Assembly (NCBI RefSeq): GCF_900105385.1
Contig: NZ_LT629772.1
Span: 5,022,001 to 5,086,000 of the forward strand
Length of the DNA: 64,000 nucleotides
Source: Microlunatus soli
Lineage (GTDB): Bacteria; Actinomycetota; Actinomycetes; Propionibacteriales; Propionibacteriaceae
Direction: 5' to 3'
Within the stretch, counting starts at the first letter, position 1, and every line of letters begins with the position of its first letter. Below are positions 35,531 to 44,786 of this stretch, piece after piece. The position numbers were made by a program, and so were the translations under genes. The notes under the pieces are model-generated. The model was not told the DNA's origin. It saw only the letters and a program-made list of their open reading frames with translations, and did not search any database.

Positions 35531-37201
35531 ATGATCGTTTCCCCACGTTCGCTGTCGTCGCGGCCGCTGACCCGTCGCTCCTTGCTTGGGGTCACCGCAA
35601 CCGCTGCGGTCAGCACCGTCAGCGCTTGTGGCGGCACGACGAAGCCGAGCAGCACCTTCGGTGGGAGGTCGGCTCTCGACCTCCCCGCTCATGTCGATCC
35701 GCCGCCAGTGCCCGGCGCCCTGGTGAGTGACGTCCCCGGAGTACCAGTGGGGTTGACCGAGATGCCCGAGCCACTGCCGCGCTCGACGTCTGGCACCCCG
35801 GGCTCAGGGGGCCCGTTCACGACCTTCCAAGTGAACTGGGGATCCCCGCCACGACCGTTGAAGCAGAACGAGTACTGGCAGGCCTTCAACAAGCGGGTAG
35901 GCGTTGACTATCAGCCGACGCTGGTGCCGGCCGACGCCTACGAAACCAAGCTGGCCACGATGCTGTCCGGCGGGTCTGTGCCAGACATGGTCTTCCTGCA
36001 CACCGACTCGGCCAACGCTCAGCGCGCGATCAAAGATGGCGCCTTTGCGGAGCTCTCGAGCGTGCTGGGCGGTGACAAGATCAAGAAGTACCCCAACATC
36101 GCCGCGGTGCCTACCTACCAATGGGAGGTGTCCGCTGTCAACAACGGCATCTACGGTGTCCCGGTAGATCTGGCTTACGTCAACGCGCTCCATGTCTACC
36201 GGCGGGACTGGGCGCGCAGTATCGGCCTCGAGAACGGGCCGCAGAACGCTGACGAGTTCTACACGCTGATGACCGAGATGAGTAAGTTGCGGCAGGACCA
36301 GTACGGGTTCGGTGGGTACAGCGACGGGGTAGCCGCCTATCTCAACGCCGCATTTCGGGTGCCCAACAACTGGAGCAACACCGGTGGGAAGCTGATCAAC
36401 GCCATCGAGACCGACGAGTTCGAGGCCGCACTCGAGTACACTCGACGCCTCTGGAAGGGCGGCGCGTTCCATCCCGACGCGCTCAGTCTCGGTTCCAAGG
36501 GTGCCGAGGACCGCGCGCTCTTCGACTCCGGCGTGACAGGCTGGCAGGTGGCCTCGGCCGACAACTGGTATCTCGCCGGAGCGCTCAACGCCGTTCGAGT
36601 GAAGAACAAGGGTGCCGAGCCGGAGCTGTTGATGCCGTTCGGACACGATGGTGGCAAGTTCGCCTACCCGGCAAGCCCTGGCTTCTACGCAGTCGTCGCG
36701 ATCTCCGCGTCCGCCGCCGAGAACGAGGACCGATTGGATGAGATCCTCCGCATCTTCAACTATCTTCGGGCGCCCATACCCAGCGAGGAAGGCTTCTTCC
36801 TCCGGTACGGCATCGAGGGCGTGCACTTCACATACGGAAAGAACCGAGTGCCGGTGTCTATCCCGGACTCTCCGGCACCGGCGGACCGAGACGCGATGTT
36901 CTACACGGGTCTGGTGCCTGGCGTCCTCTACTATCCCGACCCGTCGGACGTGAAAGCCAGCATCGACTACACCGAAGCAGTGACCAAGCAGAGCGTCAAG
37001 GACCCTACAGTCGGCCTCTACGCAGCGTCGTCGGCAGACTCATCGGCCAAACTCGACCAGTTGCGTGCCGACTACGTCAACGGCATCGTCTCAGGTCGCA
37101 GGCCGGCAGGCGACCTGCGAAAGCTCCGTGCTGACTGGAAGATGCAGGGCGGCGACAAAGTCCGCAGTGAATTGCAGACAGCGCTGGAGAAGGTCAGATG
37201 A
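35531..37201 (+). CDS. ABC transporter oligosaccharide-binding lipoprotein, LplA/YtcQ type
   Basis: 556 residues from the ATG at 35531. The Tat motif region is 'LTRRSLLGVTATAAVSTVSA' followed by Cys, the lipidated residue of the lipobox. A 70-residue Pro/Gly-rich tether separates the anchor from the binding fold, which begins near 'FTTFQVNWGSPPRP'. It is paralogous to the truncated protein at the left edge of the window. It captures the glycan fragment delivered to the two preceding permeases. The next gene, GH172, starts 45 bp later. Confidence 0.92.
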   Translation: MIVSPRSLSSRPLTRRSLLGVTATAAVSTVSACGGTTKPSSTFGGRSALDLPAHVDPPPVPGALVSDVPGVPVGLTEMPEPLPRSTSGTPGSGGPFTTFQVNWGSPPRPLKQNEYWQAFNKRVGVDYQPTLVPADAYETKLATMLSGGSVPDMVFLHTDSANAQRAIKDGAFAELSSVLGGDKIKKYPNIAAVPTYQWEVSAVNNGIYGVPVDLAYVNALHVYRRDWARSIGLENGPQNADEFYTLMTEMSKLRQDQYGFGGYSDGVAAYLNAAFRVPNNWSNTGGKLINAIETDEFEAALEYTRRLWKGGAFHPDALSLGSKGAEDRALFDSGVTGWQVASADNWYLAGALNAVRVKNKGAEPELLMPFGHDGGKFAYPASPGFYAVVAISASAAENEDRLDEILRIFNYLRAPIPSEEGFFLRYGIEGVHFTYGKNRVPVSIPDSPAPADRDAMFYTGLVPGVLYYPDPSDVKASIDYTEAVTKQSVKDPTVGLYAASSADSSAKLDQLRADYVNGIVSGRRPAGDLRKLRADWKMQGGDKVRSELQTALEKVR

Positions 37202-37245
37202 CCCAGGCACCGAAGCCGATCATCATCCAGAGAGGGGGCTGAGCC

Positions 37246-38244
37246 GTGCTGGAGTTGCCCGAACCGCGCTCGACCCATCAGCTCACGACCTTTGATCGCC
37301 GCACCGGGGTGAAGGTCATGATGGTCGAGCCAGGGGAATCCCGGATAGTTGGCGAAGCAACAGGACCCGGGTACCTTGCGCGTCTGTGGCTCACTTTCCC
37401 GGGGTGGTTCTGGGCGCATTGGGAGCCAGACAGGCTCGTGGATCAGCAGATCCTGAAGAATCTGATCATCCGGATCCATGTCGACGGGAGTCCCGAACCA
37501 CAGATCGCGGCTCCCGTCGCAGATCTGTTCGGAATCGGCTTGGGACGGGTCCAAAACTTCAGCTCGCTGTGGATCGGTATGTCATCCGGCGGCTTCTATC
37601 TCGCGTTGCCGATGCCATTTCACGAGTCGCTGCGCATCGAGGTGGATAACCGCGACCCGGAGCAGCGGGTCGACCTGTTTCTCAACGCTTTGTACCAACG
37701 GGCCGCGCTTGGTTCCGATGTCCCTACGTTGCATGCCGCGTTCTCGACCGGCCGCCATCGGGGAGACGAACCGTTGGAACTGGCCGACATCCACGGCACC
37801 GGCCGCTATGTCGGCTGCACGCTCTCATGTCAAGCCGAGCCTCGAAACTACCTGGGGTTCCTCGAAGCACCCGAGCATATCTGGATCGACGGTGCCGACG
37901 ACGCGCAGATCGTCGGCACCGGCATGGAGGACTACTTCCTCGGAGGCTGGTACTTCCGCGAGGGCCCGTTTACCGGTCCAGAGCATGGTCTGCCGGTCAA
38001 GAACGCCCTGGACAGCGCAGTCGCGATGTATCGCTTCCACAACCGTGACGCCATCTGGTTTCAATCCCGGCTGAGGATGGCGTTCGTCAATCCGTGGAGT
38101 CAGGATCGAGTGCGACCCTACGCGCACTCCTCGGTCGCCTTTTACTACCTCGACCGACCAACTCCCGTTCCGACTGTGGCAAACATCGCCAGCTTGGACT
38201 GCTGGTACCGGACCTCATCAACCGACCACCAGTCCTGGCCGTAA
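37246..38244 (+). CDS. DUF2961 / GH172-family protein
   Basis: 332 residues, GTG start with GAGGGGG upstream. The sequence is typical of DUF2961: 'RLWLTFPG' near the start, 'GRYVGCTLSCQ', and the hallmark 'GTGMEDYFLGGWYFREGPF' carrying acidic residues near position 225. Characterised GH172 members act on alpha-D-fructofuranosides and on D-arabinofuranose-containing glycans such as mycobacterial arabinogalactan, often as oligomers. There is no signal peptide, so it should act on imported fragments. It lies directly behind the LplABC-type importer, which argues for a furanoside-containing substrate (inference). Confidence 0.85.
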   Translation: MLELPEPRSTHQLTTFDRRTGVKVMMVEPGESRIVGEATGPGYLARLWLTFPGWFWAHWEPDRLVDQQILKNLIIRIHVDGSPEPQIAAPVADLFGIGLGRVQNFSSLWIGMSSGGFYLALPMPFHESLRIEVDNRDPEQRVDLFLNALYQRAALGSDVPTLHAAFSTGRHRGDEPLELADIHGTGRYVGCTLSCQAEPRNYLGFLEAPEHIWIDGADDAQIVGTGMEDYFLGGWYFREGPFTGPEHGLPVKNALDSAVAMYRFHNRDAIWFQSRLRMAFVNPWSQDRVRPYAHSSVAFYYLDRPTPVPTVANIASLDCWYRTSSTDHQSWP

Positions 38245-38306
38245 ATCGACCTGACGATCATCTGGACGCCCCCTCTCGGGCCCGTTTCCTAAGGACTGTG
38301 ACCGCC

Positions 38307-40142
38307 ATGCGATCCCGAATCCGTACGTTTGCGGCGCTGATTGCCGCCGCGCTCGTCGTCGTCACACTGCACATGACCGACTCGGTGGCCTCGTCGCCGA
38401 CACAGACGTGGGATTTCGAATCCGACGCCGTCGGTGAGTTGCCTGCCGGCTGCCGGCCAACCGACTCCGCGCAACCCGGGCGCGTCACCGACGCCATCGC
38501 TTACCGAGGCCAGCAGGCACTGGACCTCACCGATCGCAGTCCCGAAGCGCAGACGGCTGTCGCTTGTCGATCCGATGTGAGTTCCGGGATCGACTTGAGG
38601 ATGGCTGTCCGGCCCGAGTCGCTCACCGACGGCGTCACCGTCAGTCTGCTGGGCAGCTTCTTGGACATCGACCAGGTAGACACACCGGTCTTCAAGATCT
38701 GGATCAAGCCGGACGGCTCGGTGTTCTGGTTCGACGGTCTGGCGCAGGACGCGCTCGGTTGGACGCAGATCGGGCGAGCGCACACGATGCCGACTGGCAC
38801 CTGGTCGACGCTAGCCATTCAGGTGCCAACTAACCTCACGACGGCCTTCATCCACGCTTCGACCGACGCCGAAGCATCCGTTCCGGGAGCCAGGTTCGAC
38901 AACAGTACCTACGTCGGGGCCGCTGGTCCGGTCGGCATCAGTCCGGTGGCGACGATCAGTGGATTCCAGATCGGTACTGGACAAACCGTGACAGGAGTCG
39001 ACCGAGTCCAGATCGATGACGTGCATGTCGGCACCGGCAGCGGCCTCACACCACCTGCACCGGATCCGACCTTCGTGATCGGGCAGCGTACCGTGATCGA
39101 TGCCACCAGCGACGGGCTCGTGCAGATGCCCAACAGTTCGACGACCCGTCGGCTCCCGGGTGGAGGTCAGGAAGCCCTGGTTACTTATCCGGTGCACGGA
39201 GACGCCACTCATGACACCGGGACGGCGATGGCCTCGTCCATCGACGGCGGACATACCTGGAGCGACGTCTCCGAACGCAACCCCTTCCCCGACGAGCAAT
39301 CGTTCTATCTCACTGCGCTGCGCAACGGTGACCTTTTGGCGGTCAACTACCACACATTCATGACCGCCGGAACCGACAACCACCAGGCGGCAGTACCTAC
39401 CGCCATCTCCACCGACGGAGGCCGAACGTGGATCCACCGCGAAGGCCAGATGACCGCACCGCAACGGATGCGACCAATATCGACGGCGACCAGCCGGCCC
39501 GGTTTCCCACTCGGCGGGTTCGTCCTCGTCCACAGCGTCCTGGAAGACGCCAACGGCACCTTGTACCAGTCGGGATATGGTTACTACGCCACCGACAAGC
39601 ATTATCGCAGCATCGTGATGACATCAACGGACCGTGGCGAAAACTGGCAGGTCCGCAGCACTATCGCCGTCAACGACCAACTGTCGAGTCACCCACGCTT
39701 CGAAGGTTTCGGTGAACCCGCCCTGGCCTTCGCCGCGGATGGATCCCTGGTGGCGGTTATGCGGACTGGCAACTACCAACCGCTCTATCAGTCCCGCTCG
39801 GCCAACGCTGGCTATGCCTGGACCACCCCGACGGTCGTGACGGCCTCCGACGGCATTCCCGTCACGGGAGTCTTTCCCGATCTGAAGCTGATGGGCAACG
39901 GCACCCTTGTGCTCTGGGCCGGACGTCCGGGCCAGTTCCTGCTGGCCTCACGGGACGGCACCGGCAGGTCGTGGTCGCCGACGAGGATGGTTGACTACCG
40001 CAACTCCGGCAACGGAACACTCACTCCGGTGGGCCGCAACCGGCTTGTCGTGTTCGGTGATCGCGGCGCCGACTGGACACCCAACACAAACCGTCGCAAA
40101 GAGATCTGGTCCCGGCCTGTGGTCGTTGCCGGCCGGGGCTGA
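38307..40142 (+). CDS. Secreted sialidase-like BNR-repeat protein
   Basis: 611 residues from the ATG at 38307. The signal peptide is 'FAALIAAALVVVTLHMTDSV'. Residues ~35-245 form a concanavalin-like jelly-roll. The C-terminal ~350 residues are a six-bladed propeller with several Asp-boxes (SIDGGHTW, STDGGRTW, STDRGENW and a diverged SRDGTGRSW). This is the exo-alpha-sialidase-like fold, though many relatives act on other sugars and a full sialidase Arg triad cannot be assigned by eye. It probably trims a polysaccharide outside the cell for the importer of the same locus. Confidence 0.83.
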   Translation: MRSRIRTFAALIAAALVVVTLHMTDSVASSPTQTWDFESDAVGELPAGCRPTDSAQPGRVTDAIAYRGQQALDLTDRSPEAQTAVACRSDVSSGIDLRMAVRPESLTDGVTVSLLGSFLDIDQVDTPVFKIWIKPDGSVFWFDGLAQDALGWTQIGRAHTMPTGTWSTLAIQVPTNLTTAFIHASTDAEASVPGARFDNSTYVGAAGPVGISPVATISGFQIGTGQTVTGVDRVQIDDVHVGTGSGLTPPAPDPTFVIGQRTVIDATSDGLVQMPNSSTTRRLPGGGQEALVTYPVHGDATHDTGTAMASSIDGGHTWSDVSERNPFPDEQSFYLTALRNGDLLAVNYHTFMTAGTDNHQAAVPTAISTDGGRTWIHREGQMTAPQRMRPISTATSRPGFPLGGFVLVHSVLEDANGTLYQSGYGYYATDKHYRSIVMTSTDRGENWQVRSTIAVNDQLSSHPRFEGFGEPALAFAADGSLVAVMRTGNYQPLYQSRSANAGYAWTTPTVVTASDGIPVTGVFPDLKLMGNGTLVLWAGRPGQFLLASRDGTGRSWSPTRMVDYRNSGNGTLTPVGRNRLVVFGDRGADWTPNTNRRKEIWSRPVVVAGRG

Positions 40143-40191
40143 ATGTGCCGCGGTCGGAGTATGTGGCTGCTTGCTATCTCGCGGCAACGGA

Positions 40192-41451
40192 TCAGGCGGG
40201 GCGTGCGGCAATGTGCAGTATCGTGTCGACGTCCTGGTCCGGATTCACGGTTGTCGGCTGTGCCGTTAGGTCTGCGGTGCGCCAACGTCCGGTGACAGTG
40301 CTCCACCAGCGACCGGAGGGCGCACAGCCGAGATCTTCGGTGTCGATGGTCGCGGTCGCCCCCGGGGGCAGATAGACCAAGACCTCTGTGGGGGTGTTCC
40401 GATCCAGAACCATGACCCTGCCACTGAGGAATCCTGGAGCGGACCGAAGCCGATGCGGTGCGGGTGTCCAGCCGGGGCCCAGTTCTCGGAGCAGGTGGGC
40501 ACCGTGCGTTGCCTGGGAGGCCCCCGGTAGGTCGAGAGCCGCGCGCCACGACGTCGCGCGGCCGTGCACCGGATCGGGGGTGTCGGAGTCAAGCATTTGG
40601 TAGACGCCGTTGGCGCCGTAGACGAAGCCTGCGGCGCCGGCGAAGATCGCGTGGTACAGGGAGCGTCGGACGTCTGTGGCGCCGAACACCCATCCGGGGA
40701 CCGGCAACCAGTCCGGCGTCATGACCGGGTGGTCCTCGTAGTTTGGTTCGCCCTCCAGCACCGGGCGCAGCGGGGGGCGGTCGTAGTCGGCCGCGATGAG
40801 TGCGTCGTTGGGTGTGTGCCAGCCGACGTGTCCGGACTGCACCAGGTCGAAGTCGATCCATGTTGCGTCGGAAAGGTCATTTTTTGAGGACGCGTGGCCC
40901 CTGGGATGGACGGTGATCAGTTGCCGGTGCCCGACCGTTTCGCGAATCCCTTTGGCCAGCGCGTCCAGCGTTGCGCGATGACGCGAGGTCTCGATGTAGC
41001 GGTCGCCGCCCAGGACCCAGATCAGGTCCGAATCGCGGTACCGGGCGGCAATCCAGCTGCCGAATTGCGCAGCATTGCCGGGATGGAGGATCGCCTCGCC
41101 CGCATCGGCCCAGTACGTTCCCCAGGTGGGCAGAAGTGCCACGACAAGTCCGTACTGGTTAGCCATGGTGATGATCGTGTCGACGTGGTGCCAGTAACGT
41201 TCGTCGGGCTGGTCCGGTCGTCGATCGATGAACGGCACCTGACCGTTGGCGTTCGGCTCGTCCAGTCCGCCGAACTCGGCGACGCCGACCGCGAAGACGG
41301 TGTTGAAGCCCTGCTCGGCACGCGTTCGCAGATAGTGATCAGCATCGTCGAGGTCGAGCCGGTGGAACAGTTCCCAGGCCGTGTCTCCCAGAAGGAACCA
41401 GGGGTCGTGATCACGTTCGAGCCAGCGGCCGGACGGTGCGACGGTAAGCAT
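40192..41451 (-). CDS. GH140-like (DUF4038) glycoside hydrolase
   Basis: 419 residues, no signal peptide. The N-terminus 'WFLLGDTAWELFHRLDLDDA' and 'RAEQGFNTVFAVGVAEFGG' mark the DUF4038 barrel; 'DLIWVLGGDRY' and 'EGEPNYE' provide the candidate acid/base and nucleophile carboxylates. Characterised GH140 enzymes release apiose from rhamnogalacturonan II, but the family is broad and the substrate here is not proven. It is the last gene of the minus-strand operon behind the MalFGE-type importer, 18 bp after the permease. Confidence 0.85.
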   Translation of the reverse strand: MLTVAPSGRWLERDHDPWFLLGDTAWELFHRLDLDDADHYLRTRAEQGFNTVFAVGVAEFGGLDEPNANGQVPFIDRRPDQPDERYWHHVDTIITMANQYGLVVALLPTWGTYWADAGEAILHPGNAAQFGSWIAARYRDSDLIWVLGGDRYIETSRHRATLDALAKGIRETVGHRQLITVHPRGHASSKNDLSDATWIDFDLVQSGHVGWHTPNDALIAADYDRPPLRPVLEGEPNYEDHPVMTPDWLPVPGWVFGATDVRRSLYHAIFAGAAGFVYGANGVYQMLDSDTPDPVHGRATSWRAALDLPGASQATHGAHLLRELGPGWTPAPHRLRSAPGFLSGRVMVLDRNTPTEVLVYLPPGATATIDTEDLGCAPSGRWWSTVTGRWRTADLTAQPTTVNPDQDVDTILHIAARPA

Positions 41452-41469
41452 GTGGTGGACACCCTTCTG

Positions 41470-42297
41470 TCATTTGAGACCCGAGGTCGCGAACCCTTGG
41501 ACGAAGTAGCGTTGCAGGAGAAGGAAGATCACGATCACTGGCAGTGCGAAGAGAAGCGCGCCGGCGGCCAACAGAGTGTTGATGATCTGGCCTTGCTGGT
41601 TGACGTAGCCACTGGTGATGGCGACCGCGAGTGTTGTGGTGTCCTGCTGGAGCAGGAGCTTGGGTGTGATGTAGTCGCCCCAGATCGCTACGAAGGTGAG
41701 CAGGAAGACTGCCGCCGAGGTTGCTTTGGAAAGCGGGAGATAGATCCGCCACCAGATTTGCAGATAGTTGCAGCCGTCAAGGATGGCGGAGTCCTCAAGC
41801 TCGAGGGGAATGCCGCGAAAGGTCTGCCGGAACAGGAAGATCATGAAGGCGGACCCGCCGAGCCCCCATAGAACCCAGGGGATATAGGTGTTCACCAGGT
41901 TCAGCCGGGCAAAGATGATGTAGGACGGGATTACGGTGATGATGGTCGGCAGCATCATGGTTCCGATCAGGATGGCAAAGGCGAGCTTGCTGCCGCGAGC
42001 ACGGAGGCGAGCGAAACCGAATCCCACGAATGCCGACGACAGTGTGGTGAGTACCGCCGAGATGGTGGCGATGATCATACTGTTCCGAGCATAGGCCAGG
42101 AAGTTGATCATCGTCATCGCGTCGGTGAAATTGTGCCACTGGGGCGACCGGGGGAGCCAGCGGACCGGAAGCGCGGACACTTCCGACTGGTCCTTCAACG
42201 CGGTCAGTGCGAGCCACCCGATCGGTGCGAGGAAGAGGAGTGACACCACGATCGCGACGACCTGAGAGACAATCCGCTCGCGGGTGCGATGCTTCAT
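41470..42297 (-). CDS. ABC sugar transporter permease, MalG type
   Basis: 275 residues from the ATG at 42297, two bases after the stop of the partner permease. Six membrane segments begin at 'VVAIVVSLLFLAPIGWLALT'; the EAA loop reads 'ELEDSAILDGCNYLQIWWRI', and the C-terminus 'QRYFVQGFATSGLK' is typical. It belongs to the minus-strand operon of binding protein, MalF-type permease, this permease and the GH140-like enzyme, controlled by the LacI operators at 44701-44741. Confidence 0.92.
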   Translation of the reverse strand: MKHRTRERIVSQVVAIVVSLLFLAPIGWLALTALKDQSEVSALPVRWLPRSPQWHNFTDAMTMINFLAYARNSMIIATISAVLTTLSSAFVGFGFARLRARGSKLAFAILIGTMMLPTIITVIPSYIIFARLNLVNTYIPWVLWGLGGSAFMIFLFRQTFRGIPLELEDSAILDGCNYLQIWWRIYLPLSKATSAAVFLLTFVAIWGDYITPKLLLQQDTTTLAVAITSGYVNQQGQIINTLLAAGALLFALPVIVIFLLLQRYFVQGFATSGLK

Positions 42298-42299
42298 GG

Positions 42300-43277
42300 T
42301 CAGCCCTCCCCGCCACCGTAGAAGACGAAGGATCGCGTGATGCCGAAAACGGCCGCGGTGAAGGCCACGATGACGATGAACAGCAGCCACAGCAGCGCTG
42401 AAGCGTATCCGAATTCGCCGAGGCCGAAGTACGTCTGGTAGACGTACACCATGTAGACACGCAGCCCCTCGGGAATGCCGACAGCCACAGAGACGCCATT
42501 GGCGTTCGCTGTGCCGAGCAGCACTGCGGGCACGAAAAGTTGGATCGCTCCGATCACGCCGGTCACGAGCTGAAACAACAGGAACGGCGAGATGAGCGGG
42601 ACCGTGATGGACATGAACCGCTGCCAGGTGCCCGCGCCGTCCACCATTGCGGCCTCGATCAGCTCGGCTGGCACAGCTTGCAGTCCGGCCAACGAGATCA
42701 CCATGCTGGCTCCGACGCCCCAAAGCATGAACGCAAGTAACACGACTAGGGATCGGCTGCCGGTCAGCCACTGAATCGGGGTGACGTTGATCAGGTCCAA
42801 GATCCCGTTGACCGCTCCCGCGTCATGGTCGAAGAGCAGCCGAAACGTGAGTGACCCTGCGACGACCGGGATCACGGCCGGTAGGTAGATCACTGTCCGA
42901 TAGACGGCCCGCAATCGTATCCGGGCGTTGAGGAGAACGGCCAGCGCCAGTCCGACACATACGGTAAGCGGAACTACGATGACCATCAAGATCACCGTCT
43001 GCAGCAGCGATGTCCACATCTGACCGTCACCGAATGCACGACGGTAGTTCGCCCACCCCACGGACCTCGTGGTGGGCGAGATGCCGTCGTAGTTGGTGAA
43101 CGACATCCACAACGCGAAAATCATCGGCCCGACTGTGAGCAACAGGAAGCCCAGGATCCAGGGTGCGGCGAACAGCCAGAAGGTGAGTGGACGGTATCGC
43201 CGCCATGGTCGACGGGCCTGCGTGGACCGAGCGCGGTGGGCTGCTCTCTGTCCCGGCAGCGACTCAGTTCTTGCCAC
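42300..43277 (-). CDS. ABC sugar transporter permease, MalF type
   Basis: 325 residues with a GTG start overlapping the end of the binding-protein gene by 14 nt. A basic head precedes 'FWLFAAPWILGFLLLTVGPM' and five more membrane segments. The EAA loop is 'LIEAAMVDGAGTWQRFMSIT'. It is the channel partner of the MalG-type permease. No ATPase is encoded nearby. Confidence 0.92.
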   Translation of the reverse strand: MARTESLPGQRAAHRARSTQARRPWRRYRPLTFWLFAAPWILGFLLLTVGPMIFALWMSFTNYDGISPTTRSVGWANYRRAFGDGQMWTSLLQTVILMVIVVPLTVCVGLALAVLLNARIRLRAVYRTVIYLPAVIPVVAGSLTFRLLFDHDAGAVNGILDLINVTPIQWLTGSRSLVVLLAFMLWGVGASMVISLAGLQAVPAELIEAAMVDGAGTWQRFMSITVPLISPFLLFQLVTGVIGAIQLFVPAVLLGTANANGVSVAVGIPEGLRVYMVYVYQTYFGLGEFGYASALLWLLFIVIVAFTAAVFGITRSFVFYGGGEG

Positions 43278-44643
43278 GTTTGATCGCTGCGTTCAGTGCC
43301 GTCGTGATCGCGGCTGCGGTGTCTTTGATCGGACGGTGGGCGCGAACGGCGTCCTCGAACGTTGTGGCCAGAGCCGTGCCGAGTGCGTCAGCCTTCGCAT
43401 ACGGGGTGAAGGGCAGCACCTTGAAATACTTCTGCTCGTCCCGCTGGACGGCCAACGCTCGCTTCTGGTAGGGCTCGTTGTCGGGAAGGTACTTCGCCAG
43501 AGACTTCAAACCAGGAATGCCCCAGCCGGACTTGGCCCGTTCGACCGCCGGTTTGGCTGCGAAGTAGTACTCCATGAACGCCCAAGCAGCTTCCTTGTGC
43601 GCTGCGGTCTTCGGGATCCAGAACCCAGTACCGGCAACGCATGGGCTGACCCGCGTCGTTCCCATCATCGGAGCGGGGAGCAGGTACGACGCCTGCTGGA
43701 CCTGCGGTTTCGCCGTAGCGATAAGGCCACTGGTCCAGTAGCCCGACAACAGGGTTGCGACCCGGCTCGCGACATAGAGGTCAGCATCAGCGGTGGCCTG
43801 CGGGTCCAGGAAACTCGACGTCGTTCGGGACTTGACCAGATCCACGAACCACTGCAACGCCTCGACACCGGCGTCGCTGGTGAGGTCGATCTGAGTCAGG
43901 TCGTCATTGAACAACGCAGCGTCAGCGGTGGCTAGCATCCCCTGGAGCCACGCAAGATCGGGTTTGCCTCCGAAGACACAGCCGAACCCCAGGACGCGGG
44001 TGCGGCCGGACTTGCGCTGGACTGTCTCCTCCGACAGTTTCAGCACCTGCTTGTAGGTGAGGGGACGATCAGAGCTTGGGACCTTCAGGCCGGCGGCCTT
44101 CAGATGCTGGGAGTTGACCCATAGCGTCAGATCGGAGGAGTAGTCCTTCACCAGGCCGTACAGCGGTCCGGTGCCCTGGGTCGTACCGTCATAGCGCCAC
44201 AGGTCGTTGATCGGATCGAGATCGTCAGCGGTGATCGTCTTGCTGGATTTGAGGTAGTCGTCCAGTGGTTCGGCCAGCGAACGATGAACCAGATACGGCG
44301 TGTCGGTGGCGCCGGCGCCTCGAACGAGGTCGGGAGGCGTCTTGGCTGCCAACATCGACACCAGGGCGTCCCAGCTGTATTCGGTGATACTGAGCTTGAT
44401 GTCAGGCCGCTGCTCCGTGAAACCGGCGATCACATCCTTGTCGATCTCATTCGCCTGCCCGAGGAGCTTCAGTGTCACCTGCTTCTTGCCGTTCTTCGCC
44501 GGCTGGCTGGCCGAGACCGCGCAGCCGGAGGTAAGACTGCCGGCTGCGATGGCACCCGCACCACCCAGAAGGGTGCGACGCCGAAGCCGCCACGGCACGA
44601 CAGTGGTCTGCTCGGGATTCGTTTCGGGTTTCGTTGTCGGCAT
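43264..44643 (-). CDS. ABC transporter sugar-binding lipoprotein
   Basis: 459 residues from the ATG at 44643 (ribosome-binding region AGGGGCGATC upstream). Tat-type signal 'LRRRTLLGGAGAIAAGSLTS' and lipobox ending in GC near residue 41. The rest is a family 1 solute-binding fold ('VTLKLLGQANEIDKDVIAGF'). It is the first gene of the operon and lies 57 bp from the first of two LacI operators. Confidence 0.92.
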   Translation of the reverse strand: MPTTKPETNPEQTTVVPWRLRRRTLLGGAGAIAAGSLTSGCAVSASQPAKNGKKQVTLKLLGQANEIDKDVIAGFTEQRPDIKLSITEYSWDALVSMLAAKTPPDLVRGAGATDTPYLVHRSLAEPLDDYLKSSKTITADDLDPINDLWRYDGTTQGTGPLYGLVKDYSSDLTLWVNSQHLKAAGLKVPSSDRPLTYKQVLKLSEETVQRKSGRTRVLGFGCVFGGKPDLAWLQGMLATADAALFNDDLTQIDLTSDAGVEALQWFVDLVKSRTTSSFLDPQATADADLYVASRVATLLSGYWTSGLIATAKPQVQQASYLLPAPMMGTTRVSPCVAGTGFWIPKTAAHKEAAWAFMEYYFAAKPAVERAKSGWGIPGLKSLAKYLPDNEPYQKRALAVQRDEQKYFKVLPFTPYAKADALGTALATTFEDAVRAHRPIKDTAAAITTALNAAIKRGKN

Positions 44644-44700
44644 CGTGATCGCCCCTTCGCTTCCTCGAGAAGGTCTGTTGCATGCCCTCACCAACACGGC

Positions 44701-44716
44701 GGTAAACTAGTAAACC
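44701..44716. promoter_or_regulatory. LacI-type operator 1
   Basis: GGTAAACTAGTAAACC fits the palindromic pattern GGTnnAC-yr-GTnnACC shared by four sites in this module. It lies between the divergent binding-protein gene and lacI. Confidence 0.8.
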
Positions 44717-44725
44717 TGATGTCAA

Positions 44726-44741
44726 GGTACACCAGTCAACC
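44726..44741. promoter_or_regulatory. LacI-type operator 2
   Basis: GGTACACCAGTCAACC fits the same 16-bp pattern, 25 bp from operator 1. On the minus strand it includes TTGACT, a possible -35 element of the importer operon. Confidence 0.75.
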
Positions 44742-44786
44742 TGAATCAGACAAGGGATCCAGGCCCTCGAGCGATAGGGTGTTGCC

